A stretch of DNA of 64,000 bases from Arenicola marina (GCA_964019135.1 OZ025250.1:53505357-53569356); one strand, 5' to 3'. Numbered from the stretch's first letter, positions 11,401 to 23,491 are shown. Numbers and translations are program-made. The notes: generated from the sequence alone by a model not told the origin.

Positions 11401-13697
11401 CCGACACGGGTTGCGGACCCCGGCAAACGGTTCGCCTCGATTTAGTCGCCTTTTACGACATGCAGATGTCAAACATGGAGGTGCATCAAACCCCTTCCAC
11501 TTTGCCCCGGGCACTCGAACAGGAGGACTTAATAATTTGTTTGTCATGATTTTGATAAAAAAAAATTTATGCGCACATACATGAGATAGGAAACAACTAC
11601 GTCCTCCAATAGCTAAGTACAATTTACCAGATAATCCAAGCGGACAACTGCATCTTTTAGGCTACGATAATTGTGAGAAGGCGCGCCGCTCTTACCCGCC
11701 CCTACAAGCCCCACCTAACGCCTTACATGCAACATATTGCTTCCTTTATCTGAGCGCGTCGCTGCTCCGTTAGCAAGCCATGCAATTGAACACACACCCC
11801 ACCTAACACTTTCCTGCCGACCCCAACCTGTACAAATCAGTAGATGGCTATTACATAGACCACCAAGCGATAAACAAATTGTCTACTTTATACGAACTCG
11901 TCGCTGTTAGCAGGCCAGCCCAAGAGGGATACCAGTAGTTTTAGTATAGCCGTATGTGTATAATACCACGCATCGCAAAGAACGTAATATAGTGGAAAGA
12001 ATGGTGGTTCCCTGGAGGTTATTCACCCTTCCTTTATTTTCTTGTGTCTCCTTGACCGGCGCTTATTCGAACGGGGCGCTTATTCGAGCAACTACAGTAG
12101 CTTGTAACAAAAGTACAGCGTTGTTGTTAGGGACATGTTCTTGTCAGTTTGGTTGTTATCTCGTTTGGTTGACTCCCACATGAGTCCACTCCGTTTACTC
12201 CATACTACAATTAGAACTATATTTGCACGTATCTAATACTGACCAACATGCATAATTTCCATTTAGGCGTGTGAACTTTTTCGCGGAAAAAACATGGCTG
12301 TACAATCAGTTTGTACGATATAGAACAACAGTAAATGATGCTTTTGCTTACCTTTCTCTCTTTCGCAAAGGCAGGTGTAGCCAAGTTGGCATTGTCGGGA
12401 TCCTGCGGCTTTTTTATACTCATAGCCACAAGTGTAGCTAGTAGACGCTGATCCTGGAACAATTTGAAGAATATTTGATTACAATTCATCGGAAGCAACG
12501 AAGCAAGTGGACGTTGGCTGGACGAATCTTGGGGGCAGACGTTACAACTGTGTAACGTCTGAAACAGGAATGTGGTGACGTCTATGGCAATTAAAAAACA
12601 CAGTTTGGATAGATTTGCGGCATGACTTTTCATCGCATTTGTAGTTTTCAACTTTTGACATATTCACAGCGGGGTCGAACCACCGATCCATGTGCCGTTA
12701 GGCTCTCCAGTGGCCAAAGCACTCAAGGCGAGCGCTCTAACCAACTGAGCAACCGGGCCGGCCCCTCATTGTCAAGTGGAAGTGTTAGGTTGAGTGGTTT
12801 TAACTTAGCTCAAGCCATTTGATTACCAGGGTTTGGCGATGTTAAGTGTAGGAATTTTTTGTGGCCAGTCATATTTTGCGCTCATATATTTTTTTTGTTT
12901 GGCAAAAAAGCCCGGATGTTGGTTTTGATGTTGAATTCGTCACTTAGTTTCCTCCCGAAAAGACCCTTCGTAAACACGGACCAGCTTCCATTTGAATGGT
13001 TGTCACAAATTGCCACTTCCGCCTCCGGTCGAATGTAATTTAGCACCACGTGCTCCGAAAACGGCCCAGTCGAGTACTCGCATGGATTAGGATTAACGGT
13101 CTTTGATCTGCATAGTTCATCAAGCGCCATGGGGAGGCTTGACCAGGAACTTCACATTAATAGCAAATTAAGAGGAAGAAAGCTATCTGAACTGCCCCCC
13201 CGCCCCCTCGGCAAAATGTCCTCTGGTCGCAAGTTTGGATCCCCTCTTCAAATTCTTGGACCCGCCCCTGTTATATTGATGTCTTTGCACACTCTGATCT
13301 TAACACAACTCGTTGTCACACGCTAGATCGACGCACTTTCTGTCGCCACTCTATGATGATAAGAAATCAAACATATCATGCTGTTTTACATCCTTACCTA
13401 CATATATCTCGTCGTTGAGCCACACAAACGTATCGTTATCAGCGCGGCGACCCGCGAGCCAGGCGTTCACTGTACTGGCGAGAGGGGGCGCTGCGTTCAG
13501 TGTATCCTGCGTGTCCTGGTCCCACGCCGCCGTGAGGTGTAGTCCGTGGACTTCGCACTGCTCGTTGGCAGTCGTCCACGTGTCACCAGCCGCGTCGTCG
13601 AAGCTGAACACGTAGTAGCAGACGTTGCCATGACACCACTTTAAAGTCTGGTGACTCAGTCCTTGTTGGGCATCAGCCCCACCGAGCATCAGAACAA
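2483..13697 (-). CDS. Type I C-type lectin-like receptor, two CTLDs (left copy)
   Basis: Predicted cell-surface receptor. Exons on the minus strand, all AG/GT bounded and phase-compatible: 13398-13697 (signal-peptide end LMLGGADA, then CTLD1 with paired Cys and a TFVWLND block), 12352-12453 (CTLD1 end, CLCER), 10898-11134 (CTLD2 start, YLWVGLHKRQWHW), 7718-7888 (CTLD2 end, FICDDG), 6999-7055 (Pro/Thr stalk), 5697-5747, 5076-5192 (transmembrane helix GVAVGFAALLAAIIALAVCL then KSRTKG), 4539-4575, 4088-4173 (VEDELYEDL tail), 3522-3543, 2695-2751 (KLYEQKLQDLSEMC), 2483-2501. Neither CTLD shows EPN or QPD, so calcium-dependent sugar binding is doubtful. The exon with the start ATG was not found; a candidate lies near 16.2 kb. 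The 3' end is less certain than the rest: the last exon read in this phase gives a very short end. Confidence 0.85.
3640..3890. repeat. Degenerate intronic tandem repeat
   Basis: A loosely repeated AGAGAACTAAAG / AGAACAGAAACAAC pattern of about 25-35 bp lies in a tail intron of the left lectin gene. The matching intron of the right copy (59,225-59,420) has the complementary TTCAGTTCTCTATTG pattern, so the array predates the duplication. Confidence 0.5.
5927..6746. repeat. 30-bp satellite array, about 27 copies
   Basis: Near-identical 30-bp units (TTGTACGGATTGATCTG... ending TTGGGGC) fill about 820 bp of the intron between exons 5697-5747 and 6999-7055. Variant units (GATTAGGGC at 6,041, 6,221, 6,371 and 6,431; GCTTAACGG near 6,530, 6,620 and 6,738) recur at multiples of about 30 bp, which shows recent unequal exchange of blocks. 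The right gene's matching intron (56,612-56,896) is only 285 bp and has no array. Because 30 is a multiple of three, all its open frames are artefacts. Confidence 0.95.
8970..9750 (+). mobile_element. LINE 3' end (RT C-terminal region), decayed
   Basis: The translation shows the post-RT region of a CR1/Jockey-like non-LTR retrotransposon: QRKALLTISGTYSCTS, then RRNYFSLCMLCKLVNG, VREWNSLSLDIRHASSLPEF, HARLRLGLSALNGHR, CLKCNLIPEDNAHFFLQC, and LNNVLFSAVHKYIERTGRF. The first part is in a different frame from the rest, and an in-frame TAA follows the C..C..H..C motif at 9,554-9,556, so it is dead. It sits, opposite to the gene, in an intron of the left lectin gene that is about 2.4 kb longer than the right copy's, so it probably arrived after the duplication. 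Confidence 0.85.
10112..10226. repeat. Degenerate 25-bp tandem repeat, 4 copies
   Basis: About four diverged units of a GGCGATGTGTTCCGCCT-type sequence, each about 25 bp, lie in the LINE-bearing intron of the left lectin gene. Confidence 0.6.
11349..11560 (-). mobile_element. Possible SINE fragment
   Basis: The minus strand carries GCATGTCGTAAAAGGCGACT followed by further ordered sequence. From memory, this motif resembles the central domain of SINEs dispersed in other invertebrates; no second copy is in this window. It lies in an intron about 900 bp longer than that of the right copy (54,892-55,215), which fits an insertion. Confidence 0.4.
12655..12770 (-). mobile_element. tRNA-derived SINE, head
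   Basis: On the minus strand a tRNA-like head shows box A (TTGCTCAGTTGG, then TTAGAGCGCT) and box B (GGTTCGACCCC), spaced further apart than in a true tRNA gene. It is followed by the start of the same body seen at 15,070-15,330. It lies in the first located intron of the left lectin gene. Confidence 0.7.
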
Positions 13698-14319
13698 CTG
13701 TAAACGATGAAATCAAACTAAAAATCTAACTAAAAATGCCAAAATAAAATCGAAATGTCAAGGAATTACTCAAACAGCTGATGCCGTACTTGTGTACTCG
13801 ACCCTAATAACTGGGAAAATAATCTAATTCGACATTTGACGACTTAATTAATAACATCAGGAAGTACAAATCATGTTATTATCATTTCAAAGGGCTTACA
13901 TTATTGAACAGGCGTTCACGAAAGGTCAGGACAATTTTCGATCCCGTTGCCGAGTGTTTAACAAATAATTCACTGGTCGGTAAATCTTGATGGTAACTAT
14001 TCATGAGTCCAGCTAACTTTTACATTCTACCTTTTACTAATGGTCTTGGCCACTTGTGTGATTCATAAATCTGGTCACCCGTGATGTGGGGACTTATCTT
14101 ATCTTATGCGCTTGACAGGCTGTTCAAGTCTTTAAGGGGTGTGGGGGGAATGGCTATGTAATATTGTGGAGGGGGAGGGGCGGGGGTTACGAAGGAAATG
14201 AACAGACGAAATGCTGGTAATTCCAGCTCCATGTTATGGGGTCAAGAATTAGCTCAGAAGATAACATGTTTAGGATTTCGAAGGGACGGTTGGTTGTACA
14301 TTCGGGGCGATCTAACTAA

Positions 14320-14400
14320 GTCTGGTCATATCGCGTCAATGGGACAAAGAAGGGCGAGAGGAGCCATGTCTCCGGGGGTAACCCCCCTGCTGAAGATCTG
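14320..14400 (-). mobile_element. SINE body fragment
   Basis: On the minus strand this has the same blocks as the SINE at 15,070-15,330: CCGGGG/GACATGGCTCC, then TCCCATTGACGCGATATGACC. The tRNA-like head is missing. Confidence 0.55.
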
Positions 14401-14549
14401 TGGGCCATTCGTAATATTATTTCATTTCGGAACATAACAGAGTATACGTAACAGTCAATTTTTCTACGAGCGCCCTTCAGACGAAATTTTGTATGTTCAT
14501 TACCGGCCACCTGTATCAACACGTCTACGACCGTCATGTGGACCGGAGA

Positions 14550-14880
14550 CTCCTCGTGTTGGCGGGGTGCTTTGTTTGTTGAAGGGTACTTGCCGTAATA
14601 TATGGCGATTCCGATATGTATGTGACATATGTATTACTCGCTTATCTGAGCCTCTTAGCGGCAGCTCAATTGATTTTTCCTATAAGTCAGTTAGCCTTGC
14701 TTCTTGCGTGCTTGTCAGTAACAAAAACGTTGCACATTAAACACAATAACACAGGTGACATTCGCATAATGTATATCACACATTGGTATAGTATTATAGT
14801 ATGTCAATTATTTATATTTATTTGCTTATTTATTCTGGCAAACGTGGACGAATGTGTTTCTTCTATGATGTATCATATGT
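14550..14880 (+). repeat. Dispersed repeat, copy 2 of 3
   Basis: Same block order as 230-560; its mirror partner is 52,009-52,330, at the matching place in the right arm. CTTAGCGGCA, CAGTTAGCC and CACAATAACACAGGTGAC blocks are shared. Confidence 0.6.
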
Positions 14881-15069
14881 GACTAGAGGTTATTAAGTAA
14901 CGGTATTCTAATATATTTTAATTTCGAATTAAAATTCCATCAAAGCATGTGTTCATATAACTGACGGTTTAATATGGAACCCTATGGGGACAAAGGTTGG
15001 AGACAATACGACCACTCTCATTCCAACTTTCCCATTTTAACGTTCCATGACACTCTTTCTTATGATAAT

Positions 15070-15330
15070 ATGAGGGGCGCCCGATACCTCAGTCGGTTAG
15101 AGCGGTGGCATTCGGTGCTGTAGCCACATGAGAGCCTAACTGCACGAGGGTCGATGGTTCGAGCCCCGCTATGGTTATATCTGTGTGGGTGCAGGATAAA
15201 TCGGCCATGTCCTCCTTTGCAAAGAGTAGGGGGTTACCCGGGGACATGGCTCCGATCTTCCCTTCATTCTCCCATTGACGTGATAGCTTCTCGGTTGTTA
15301 AAGAGAGCGGACTACACCTAGTGGATCTCT
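15070..15330 (+). mobile_element. tRNA-derived SINE, most complete copy
   Basis: The head shows box A (TACCTCAGTCGGTTAGAGCG) and box B (GATGGTTCGAGCCCCGC). The body runs from GTGTGGGTGCAGGATAAA through ACCCGGGGACATGGCTCC to CTCCCATTGACGTGATAG. Other copies or fragments in the window: 12,655-12,770, 14,320-14,400, 18,745-18,965, 49,545-49,680, 51,845-51,935 and 52,968-53,055. Confidence 0.8.
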
Positions 15331-16189
15331 CTGCAACTAGTTTCCATTAGGTTTCGGCATTAAAGTCTCATAGTGAGGTTACCATGACAATCAGTTCACT
15401 CTGATGTTAAATACACGTTCTTCAAGGGAGGGGGGGGGGGCACTACCATACAAATCCGATGGCTGGGTTTCCTGGAAGCCCAATAATGCCTATGAGAGCG
15501 CCCCTTTTCTGCAAAAGATGATACTCCTTTAGAAATTTGCTTCATGCAAAATCCTACATTTGCCGACGTGATTTGTGTTATTCTGTTCGTCGGTGAAGAG
15601 TTGAATCATGCTAATCACGTCACTGTGTTGACGTCAGTACACAAGTTGGTGCCTCCCCGCTCGTCCAATGTTTACTCTTTGTTGAAATAATAATTTTAAG
15701 TATATACTTCAAATTATTACAACCAGTGACATAGTGCTTGATTAGAAAGCAAGTACAGAAAGTGAAAAATGCTTTAGTATACTGACACTAACCTATAATA
15801 ACTTAGGCAGGGTGTGAAAATACAATTAAAATGCCCGTTATCAATAATACATTGGGGAGTATCGTGATATATATCAAAGATTAATTAATTTCATGCAACA
15901 ATTGCTCACCAATATTCTTTTGGAGTTTCCTGGACACATTGTGTGACTGTCTGAATGCCAACTCTGTACAACATTTTTATGCTACCAGATATTGAATGGC
16001 AAAAGATGTCCGAATTTTGATGACGGAGCACATCAGAAATCCACTTCTAAATACATCAATCCCAATAAACAAAATGAGGAAAATATTGCTATATGAGTAA
16101 CTTTAATTGTTTGTTATATTTATATACTGTTATACTGGTCTGCTATTGTATAACTTTCAGATTACATTACTGACTTTGTCACAGACCTA

Positions 16190-16480
16190 CCGCTGAGGAG
16201 CCCAAGTGGGAGCAGCCATACTGTTCTGGTATCCATCGCCGCTGTGTCTTGTGGGTCTGACTACGCTAGGAGCTCGCATTACGGACTGCGTGTCTTACAT
16301 CTGTGTTGTCACGTGGGGTCTGATGTCAAAGGCTGCCCCTCTTCATTGTGTAACGGACCGCGTAAAACACTCGATACGAACAATCTATAACGTCCATTTA
16401 ACGCATAAACCCAGTCCTTTCCGAAGCGGCACAAAAGTGGAGGGCCAGTCTACAACGAGACAAATGCATTTGGTTTAGGA
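16190..16480 (-). promoter_or_regulatory. Conserved upstream block, possible first exon/promoter
   Basis: This block is kept at about 85 % by eye between the arms (mate at 50,450-50,700) and lies 2.5-3 kb upstream of the first located lectin exon in both. On the gene strand it has an ATG (16,219) and a good donor (GCG then GTAGGT, 16,190) after 29 nt, giving MAAPTWAPQ here and MAAPSWAPE in the mate. The phase does not join directly to the CTLD1 exon, so a further exon would be needed. A 5'UTR exon or promoter is equally possible. Confidence 0.3.
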
Positions 16481-17072
16481 TCAAAAGAATATGGAAATAT
16501 TGATCAGAGCATGACCTGAACTAATTAGGCAAGACGGGTGGTTACGCGGTATTCTTAAGCGTTCACTCACCGGGCAGTCCTATTATTACTTGGGTCGGTT
16601 TCGGGGCGGCGCCGTCCGTGTACACGTAACACTTATGAACTTTGTTCTTCCTTTTCCAATGTTTCAGAGGCATCAATAAAAGATCCACTTACATACGGCA
16701 TGTGCGTCTGTCACAAACGCATCATCAATAAATGTCGCTTTTCACATTGTTATATTTTCATTTACAACCACAAATATGTCAACTGATACATATATTTTGA
16801 GAAAATATGCTAGATTGCCTTATAAATGATATCACATGCTACGTTCTTAATACAGCCGGTATGTTCCTCTCCCTCAACTGTCGTTCGTCTCCACCAATTT
16901 GTAGAGCCGTACTTTCAGAAAATCTGTCCGGTGTAGCATGATAACCTGTCCCGGCGTCATAAAGTGTCTGGTTGATTTGTGTGCATGCGCAACGAATAGA
17001 ACATCTATGTAAATAGTGCATGTATGTTACCTTCATGTTTCGGTTAGTTCTAATTTAGGGCCAGGGTTAGGG

Positions 17073-17360
17073 CACAGGTACCTCAATCGTGGGTCGGGAG
17101 AGGGGGGGGGGCGGCTGGCTTCACACATATGTCATATAAAGAGAGAAGGTAGGCAAGCCATTTTGCAGCCAGAAAACTCAGCCCGAACAACATCGGTCGA
17201 TTTCGTCAACAAAATGCCCCGACTGCGCGGTTTCCTCGCTTCACGCAATGCCTCAACACTTTACTCACGAAAATATCACGTAATCCCATTCAAACACACC
17301 TTCAAATCGCTGCATCAAGACATTTTTCCGCCAACTTTACGCGATTTTCACTGATGCCTC
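17073..17360 (+). mobile_element. MITE, copy lacking a clear right TIR
   Basis: Closely matches the complete element at 42,790-43,075: the left end CACAGGTACCTCAATCGTGG, then shared blocks CATATAAAGAGAGAAGGTAG and ACATCGGTCGATTTCGTCAA. The right terminal repeat is not recognisable. Confidence 0.75.
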
Positions 17361-17769
17361 TCACCATGGCCCTTGACTGCCGCAGCGCATTTCTTAGAGC
17401 CTTCTGATTGGTTGTAACCTCTCGTGTGCCGTTTTCTCGCAAGCTCCTTCGTCCATATGCAAATTACATTGCAGGCTGTTCCATCACTGGTACTCCCGCC
17501 CTAAGTACTCGTATCGATTAACATGTAGTAATAGTTTTTGCAGGGGGTGATACGGCGTTAGAATAAGTAGCGCTGATCGAGTCGTGCCTTTGGCATTAAA
17601 GTTTATGGGGGTCTGCACGGGTAAATGGCGACACACGACACAGAGATATTTGAAAATTCAACATTCGACATTGAGGATCGTACAGTTTTTTATTTCTTTG
17701 ACCTAGCCGCCCATGAGCTCACTGACTTTCATTGTCATTGCTATGACATAAATTTACAAATGCACTGAA

Positions 17770-18290
17770 AATGGTTCGTGAACTAGGCCGCACGACCCCT
17801 CCCGCCCCCCTTGCCCTCCCGGTGGGGGGGGGGGGTACTGAATATATTCCTGAGTTTAGGGGGGGTCCGCGGTAAAGCCCTCCCCCGTTTTTTTCACTGC
17901 CAAAATCCGCTCGGTCGGGGCGTTTTATTACCGCCAAATTCCGCCAATTTGAAAATCTGCTCGAAAGGGGAACATCCCCCCTTTTTTGAGGACCAATGCC
18001 GTTTTTTCAATGCAAAATGTAGGCCATCTGGGCCGTGACTCCCCCCCGTCCTTTTTTTTGGCGTGGACCCGCCCCCCGGTAAGAAGTATTCAGTGGAGCC
18101 CCCGCCCCCAACTTCCCCGGTCATCAAAAACTTCATAGTCCCTCGGCCCAGAGCCACAAATATCCGCTCTCTCAGGCATCAAGACAACCGCGGAAATTGC
18201 CCCCCATCAGTTTTGTGTAATAGTGTAACTCCCCCCCACCCACCCCCGCCCCCCGAGCTCAACCCCCCCCCCCCCGTCCTCACTTCGTCT
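17770..18290. repeat. C/G-homopolymer-rich low-complexity block
   Basis: Dense runs of C and G (many of 6-13) separated by short unique text. It lies where the left arm has extra sequence relative to the right arm. Open frames across it are compositional. Confidence 0.6.
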
Positions 18291-18744
18291 CTGTGTACTT
18301 TATAGGCATGTATTTAAAACAAAGCCGCCAGATGATTTCTGACCAACCAGAAGGCTCTTTTTGACGATAGATGTCGCCTCGGGTAGCTGGGACGGTCTAT
18401 TGGCATGAAAGAACAGGTTATCACGGCAGGACAGGTCATTATGTTACACCGGAACTATCTGCTACCTCGGGCGAAGTACGTCCCGTAGAGATTGTTGGAG
18501 GCCCCTCTAAAACCTGGTGACCGCAGAGACGAAGGTGCGTGGCGCCAAAGAACGGTGTTGACGTGCGTATATCACCACCACTTGGTCTTGGTGGCATATC
18601 ACTGGCAAATAACTTTCGTTATAATACCATGAACGCCTCTTTCTTCAAGAAGCCGTAAGCGCGAAAAAACCTTATCTTTTCAGCTTGGAGGAGCCACTGT
18701 GTGCGCAATTTGATTGGTATGTGAGTTGATCTGTACTTTCAACC

Positions 18745-18965
18745 TGTAGGCCTACATGCTGCCCACCTGAGAGCCTAAGGTGACGTGGATTGGTGGTTCG
18801 AGCCCCGCTGTGGCCATGTCTGTGTGGTCGCATGATAAAGATCCTTCTTCGTAAAGTGTAATGGGTAGCTAACTCCCGGGGACATGGCTCCACTCTCCCT
18901 TCCCTCTCTCATTGACGCGATATGACCAAAAGTGGTTCAAGCGTCCTGGATATACAACCAACCAA
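18745..18965 (+). mobile_element. SINE, head truncated
   Basis: Starts within the tRNA-like head (CTGAGAGCCTAA), keeps box B (GGTGGTTCGAGCCCCGC), the body, and a tail ending with 'CGTCCTGGATATACAACC'. Its mirror partner in the right arm is 49,545-49,680. Confidence 0.75.
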
Positions 18966-21900
18966 TCAACCTACATGCGGCCATACCGGCTGTGTGCGGT
19001 CATAAAAACATTTAGATGAGGTCCTGAAATGTCCCATAAACTGGCGTGTTAGGCTGGATTGGTGCAGACATGTTATAAACTGGGTCCAGGAACCAGGACG
19101 ATCTACCTACTGGGACAAGAAAATCCCGGTATGTAGTTACATTAATGATAACATCAAACTCATCAAACCAATACAATGTATATGTTAACGAATGTGACTT
19201 GCCAATGCCTGTGTGACATGCGGAAGTGGCCCTTGATGCGGAGGCGTCCCCCTCATACAAAATACATGATATTTGTAGACCCTCTCTATTCCATGTGTGC
19301 GTACGGAGCCACTATGATAGATATAGTGAGGACATCTCCGCTGGGGAGGCGATCCCTCATGCCACACTGGCACTGATTGTTAGTCCTGTGAGCCAGCCGC
19401 TGTGGCTACTGTGATTCTATCGGGCCGGACGGCGTTGCATCAAAGGATCGAACTCGACTAATTGTAAACAACGGAGCTATAAACCGTTTGATACATGACC
19501 TTAAAGCTATCCAAACAGCTGGTTCCAGCCAGGATCTCAAACTGTAACATTTCACAGCCGGATTACTTAAACTAAAATCCCCTGTGAAAGCAATGCCTTG
19601 CCAATTAAGCACAATCTAATCCCACCAAAATCCCATGTAAAGGCAATGCCTTTCTAAGGAGCCTAATGAAAGCTCACTGAGTAACACTAAAAGGGAAGAA
19701 TGTGAGGCGACCATAACGTTACATGAAGTAAAACAAGTCATTAGAAATATGACAAAATAATAAACCGCTTGCAAATGGCCTATTGCGTACGCTCAAATTT
19801 GGCGCCCGAGGAAACCGGGGAGCTTAAAGCGGGTGTCCAACATAATCTAATCGCAAACTGCACCGAAAGTTTACATCGTGAAATTAATTTGGCGAGTGTT
19901 AACGCTTCGTTTTGGCATAGTGGTAAGGAGAAAAACAATTAAGCCAACCCCCTCCCCCATCAATGTCGACCAACGCGCCATTTTGCCGGAGAAAATGACG
20001 TATATTGTGACCCTTCATGTGGCGCCGCCTTACGTTAGAACTGGAAGTTCTCTCGCGGAGGGAACTCTTTACGGTGGAGGTAGTTTTAAGGGGACCCCCA
20101 TGATTTTACCCTTAAATCGCGGCAGTTCCAAGCCGCGCAGTAGACAATCTGAGTGGTTTATGGAAAAATAGCATTCAAACATATTGATATATCTTTTGCA
20201 ATGATTGTCTCCGTACAAACGCCATGATTTGCGTTAGAATCGCACCTATTTATATTTGCTTTATGGGAGCCTCATTTGTTTCATTCCAATGTCGCTATGT
20301 GATATTACATTGGGCTCATTAGAAAGGCACTGCAAGTTACGTAAGTAAAGCACGAAAAGTGTATTTATGCCTTAGCCTCACCAGCTCGTTGTGGTGGTGC
20401 TCATAATTAAGAAATCCTCTTCAATATAATTTTAACACTTTCTTTATTCATAAAAAAACTAATTTTCGGGTGACTACTTTGTGTTTTGAACCCGATAATC
20501 GCTTGACGAATCCACTTAGCGCTAAGTCTAGTGGCGTAGCCTAAGTGGCGATTATGCATACGGCCCCAGTAACACACGCACGCACCGCGGACGTCTATAG
20601 TCTCACAAACCACTAACTCATTTAAAGCGTGACAACTTGGTCAAAGGTTAACAGTCAATAGTTATGTTAATTAATTATTGCCATGGGTCTTTACTGGCCG
20701 CGAATATCGATATCGTGTCGTTTCGTGTCACATTTCGTTTCGCTTTGCTTCGGTTCGTTTCAAATTTTACACAAAGCCTCTACGAATTCACGTACGTGCA
20801 CGTACTCTTATCCGGCCGCTTGGTGCAACCGTATATATCGTATGGACCGTCATTTGCATTTGGGAATGAGGAAAATAATTCTCCGTAAACTATGAAGGTG
20901 GTCTTAGCCGACCGTCGTGATCAAGGATTTTCATTAATCGTGAACTGGGAATTTTAATATTAGATAACCGGGAATCGGGAAATCGAGAAATTTATCCCCC
21001 CCCCCCTTGCCCCCCCCCCCCGCTCCTCTCTATGACTCGGAAAAGTGTTACGGTAAACTTCGTTATCATGTTACTGAAAAATAAGTCTTTTTTAGTTTAG
21101 GCTTTATATGTGAAATATTTTTACTCATTGCTGATCTGAGCTCTCCCCTTCATAGTATGACGACCTTGTCACCGTTCAATGTCAGAGCCAATGCTGAAAA
21201 CAACGTTTGCAAGTGAGCATTATGCGAGCTACGCGGACCCGATAACTGAACAATGGACTCACTCCTACTTTTACAGATTCCACAATTGGTTTGTTGGTGT
21301 GTGTGGGGTGGGTTATGCGACCAAGTTGGGCAGCGGAACAAAAACAGAAGCTCAAACCAAAAGCTGGCAGGGTGTAGGTGAGGGGCAGATAGTAGGGGGA
21401 GTGGCCTAGCCAGTTGCATTTAGAGGCGGAGGGGAGGCATAAATGGGTGGGGGGGGGGGGGGGGGGGGGGGGTTAAGGAGTGAAGGGAGGGGGGTGTAGA
21501 TTTAGGTTGGGTTTTTAATTACACAAAGGATGCTTTCGATGGTGGCGGCGGTGATTGGGAGGGTGCTAGAGAGAGAGAGTGGGGTAGGGCTATCTTACAT
21601 GAATCACTTGGTGCAGTGAAATTGGGCCTACCTGATCACAACGGGTGTGGCCTGGGTTAGTGGTAGACTAATGACCAGTTGATGAAGAAGCAAGTCACAA
21701 GACGTACCTGTATATCCATGTATGTTAGCCATTGAAGATAGGCCCAAATATTGACGCAATTTGAGTGGTTGTGTAAAATGCATGGTTCATCTCCTCTGAT
21801 CGATCACAGTTGTAATTATCGCCCCGGGTGACGTAGATTATGGTTCTAGTGAATTAATTGCTGAAACACATTCAGATTAATTAGAAGTTATGATTCAGAT

Positions 21901-23239
21901 GGTTCGATGGTTTGTATTTGTAATATTTGGCATGGTATCTTACCCCGCGATGTTTTGTAATGTGAGTTGTATGACCTTATTTCTAGCAATATACATTTTC
22001 CACCCCCAATTATGTCTGCAGTGGTATTAGGGTGCAGAGGCATTAGTTTTGGGAAAATGTGGCCTTCTTGCGTGCTACATCATCAAATTTTGGTCATCCC
22101 TGCCCTCTTAAAAAAAGTGAGAATATGTGTCCAAGTAGCACATAATGATAATCCTCAATCAGAATGTACGTGGACGATTGTATTTAATCATAGCAGCTTT
22201 AGACTGTGGCCTAAAAAACATTGATATAACCTATATTCTTTTGATATTACTTCCCAATAATATAACACCTTCGGAAAAGAAATAAAGTTTATATGATATG
22301 TAATGTGTCCGTCCCCATTGCATGGCTAAAGTAATTGAAAAGTAACAATAGTACACTATGAAGAAAAACTATTAAGTCAAACGCCAAAACGATCAGACTG
22401 CACAACCAACTGTATATCAGGATCGGTAGATTGCACGATCAAACAATGGCGGATAAGTAACAGATCTACCGCCTCCGTTTACTCCTCCCCCTGTAACAAA
22501 AACTGTCTGAGACGGTCTCAGATGTGTCCGGTTCTTGGGCTGCATAGGTCTACTGAGTTGGAGTAAATGTGAGAATGTATCTATTGTCACTGTCGGATTT
22601 TAGCTCTATCCGCTGAAGTAGTTTATATTTCGAAAGCTGTTCATATAGAAATATATTTATGTTTATATATGCTTCTAAGCTGAATGATACTTAGATAAAA
22701 AAAACATGTCTTTCCCCTTCTGCATTACAATTGATGGATGACAAAACTTGACATCATGACACAGCCACCTATGCTGATTTATATTATGTCCGTGCCGTTG
22801 ATTGTATTTACTGCAGTTCGACAAATATAATTGTATAGGACATTATCTGCAACAAGGTTTCTCAGCGTTTTGTATAATCCCTAGTATATACAGCAGATGG
22901 GCATTTAACACTACAATCGATATTTCCGTTACGTATAGATTAAGCGTGTATAACACAACACAGGCGTTAAGTCAATTTAGGCTACGTTGAATTGCTAAAG
23001 CTAACGGCTAATATTGTGTGGCCGGTTTACTGTTATTTATGTTAAAAAAACAGTAACACGTCTTTATACTTTCAGGGTTCTAGTATTGACTCTTGAGTTA
23101 TTTAGAGTGAACTTAATCGGTGTGGCACGATATAGCCTTACAGGCTGAAAGTGCCCTTAAGTCCTATCTCACATCAAATCAAATCAATCAAAAAGGCTTT
23201 AGACAATTCAATGGAATGTAGGACGCCCGCAATATTGTT
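18966..23239. other. Intergenic, no gene seen
   Basis: No coding signal I can support. About 19,540-19,670 has a short internal repeat (AAGCAATGCCTTG / AAGGCAATGCCTTTC). A 24-base G run lies at 21,449-21,472 within a G-rich kilobase, and C runs lie near 20,998-21,020. The rest is AT-rich and featureless. Confidence 0.6.
21449..21472. repeat. 24-base poly-G run
   Basis: An unbroken run of 24 G within a G-rich tract, likely prone to G-quadruplex formation and to length error in sequencing. Confidence 0.9.
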
Positions 23240-23360
23240 ATTTTCGCTTAAACAGGCGCTAAGCCATTTCCGGCTTTAATTGCTTATATTCTAATTGCTA
23301 AATTGCTAAAAAGCAAGTCCGTTTCGGCCTGTGATGTTTCAGCCAGATATTTTAGGGAGG

Positions 23361-23491
23361 GCGGACGTTTCGGCCAACTATAATATTACACAACTTATAC
23401 CATAGAGTCACACGTTTTATCGGGTATAAAACTATAATCACATATCACACTTGCTATATACACAGTAAGGTTTCTAGGCCGAAACGTCCGC
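23361..23491. repeat. Foldback with GCGGACGTTTCGGCC arms
   Basis: GCGGACGTTTCGGCC at 23,361-23,375 and its perfect reverse complement at 23,477-23,491 are separated by about 100 bp. Unit B has the same structure at 28,765-28,898 with one mismatch in the right arm. Confidence 0.75.

Larger units (their letters stand above)
13698..15069. other. Upstream of left lectin gene, no gene seen
   Basis: Noncoding sequence, partly collinear with the opposite strand of about 52,000-53,680. It contains a SINE body fragment (14,320-14,400, minus strand) and the second copy of the dispersed repeat (14,550-14,880). No first coding exon could be recognised here. Confidence 0.55.
1690..18950 (-). repeat. Left arm of large inverted duplication
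   Basis: Read on the minus strand, this stretch is collinear with 49,400-62,690 read on the plus strand. Matches include all lectin-receptor exons, many introns, the 3' flank down to about 1,720, the upstream block at 16,190-16,480, a dispersed repeat at 14,550-14,880, and the 18,300-18,950 segment with its SINE. The left arm is longer because of insertions: the 30-bp satellite, a LINE-bearing segment in the 7,889-10,897 intron, and a MITE plus low-complexity block at 17.07-18.3 kb. Noncoding identity by eye is roughly 75-85 %, so this is an old duplication and not a recent assembly artefact. Confidence 0.85.

Noticed and set aside
12882-13130. 82-codon ATG frame on the minus strand in the first lectin intron
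   Set aside because: No recognisable domain, no splice context and no mate in the right copy's intron.
15070-15180. tRNA genes at this and other box A/box B sites
   Set aside because: Boxes are too far apart, no cloverleaf can be drawn, and the same body follows each: SINEs.
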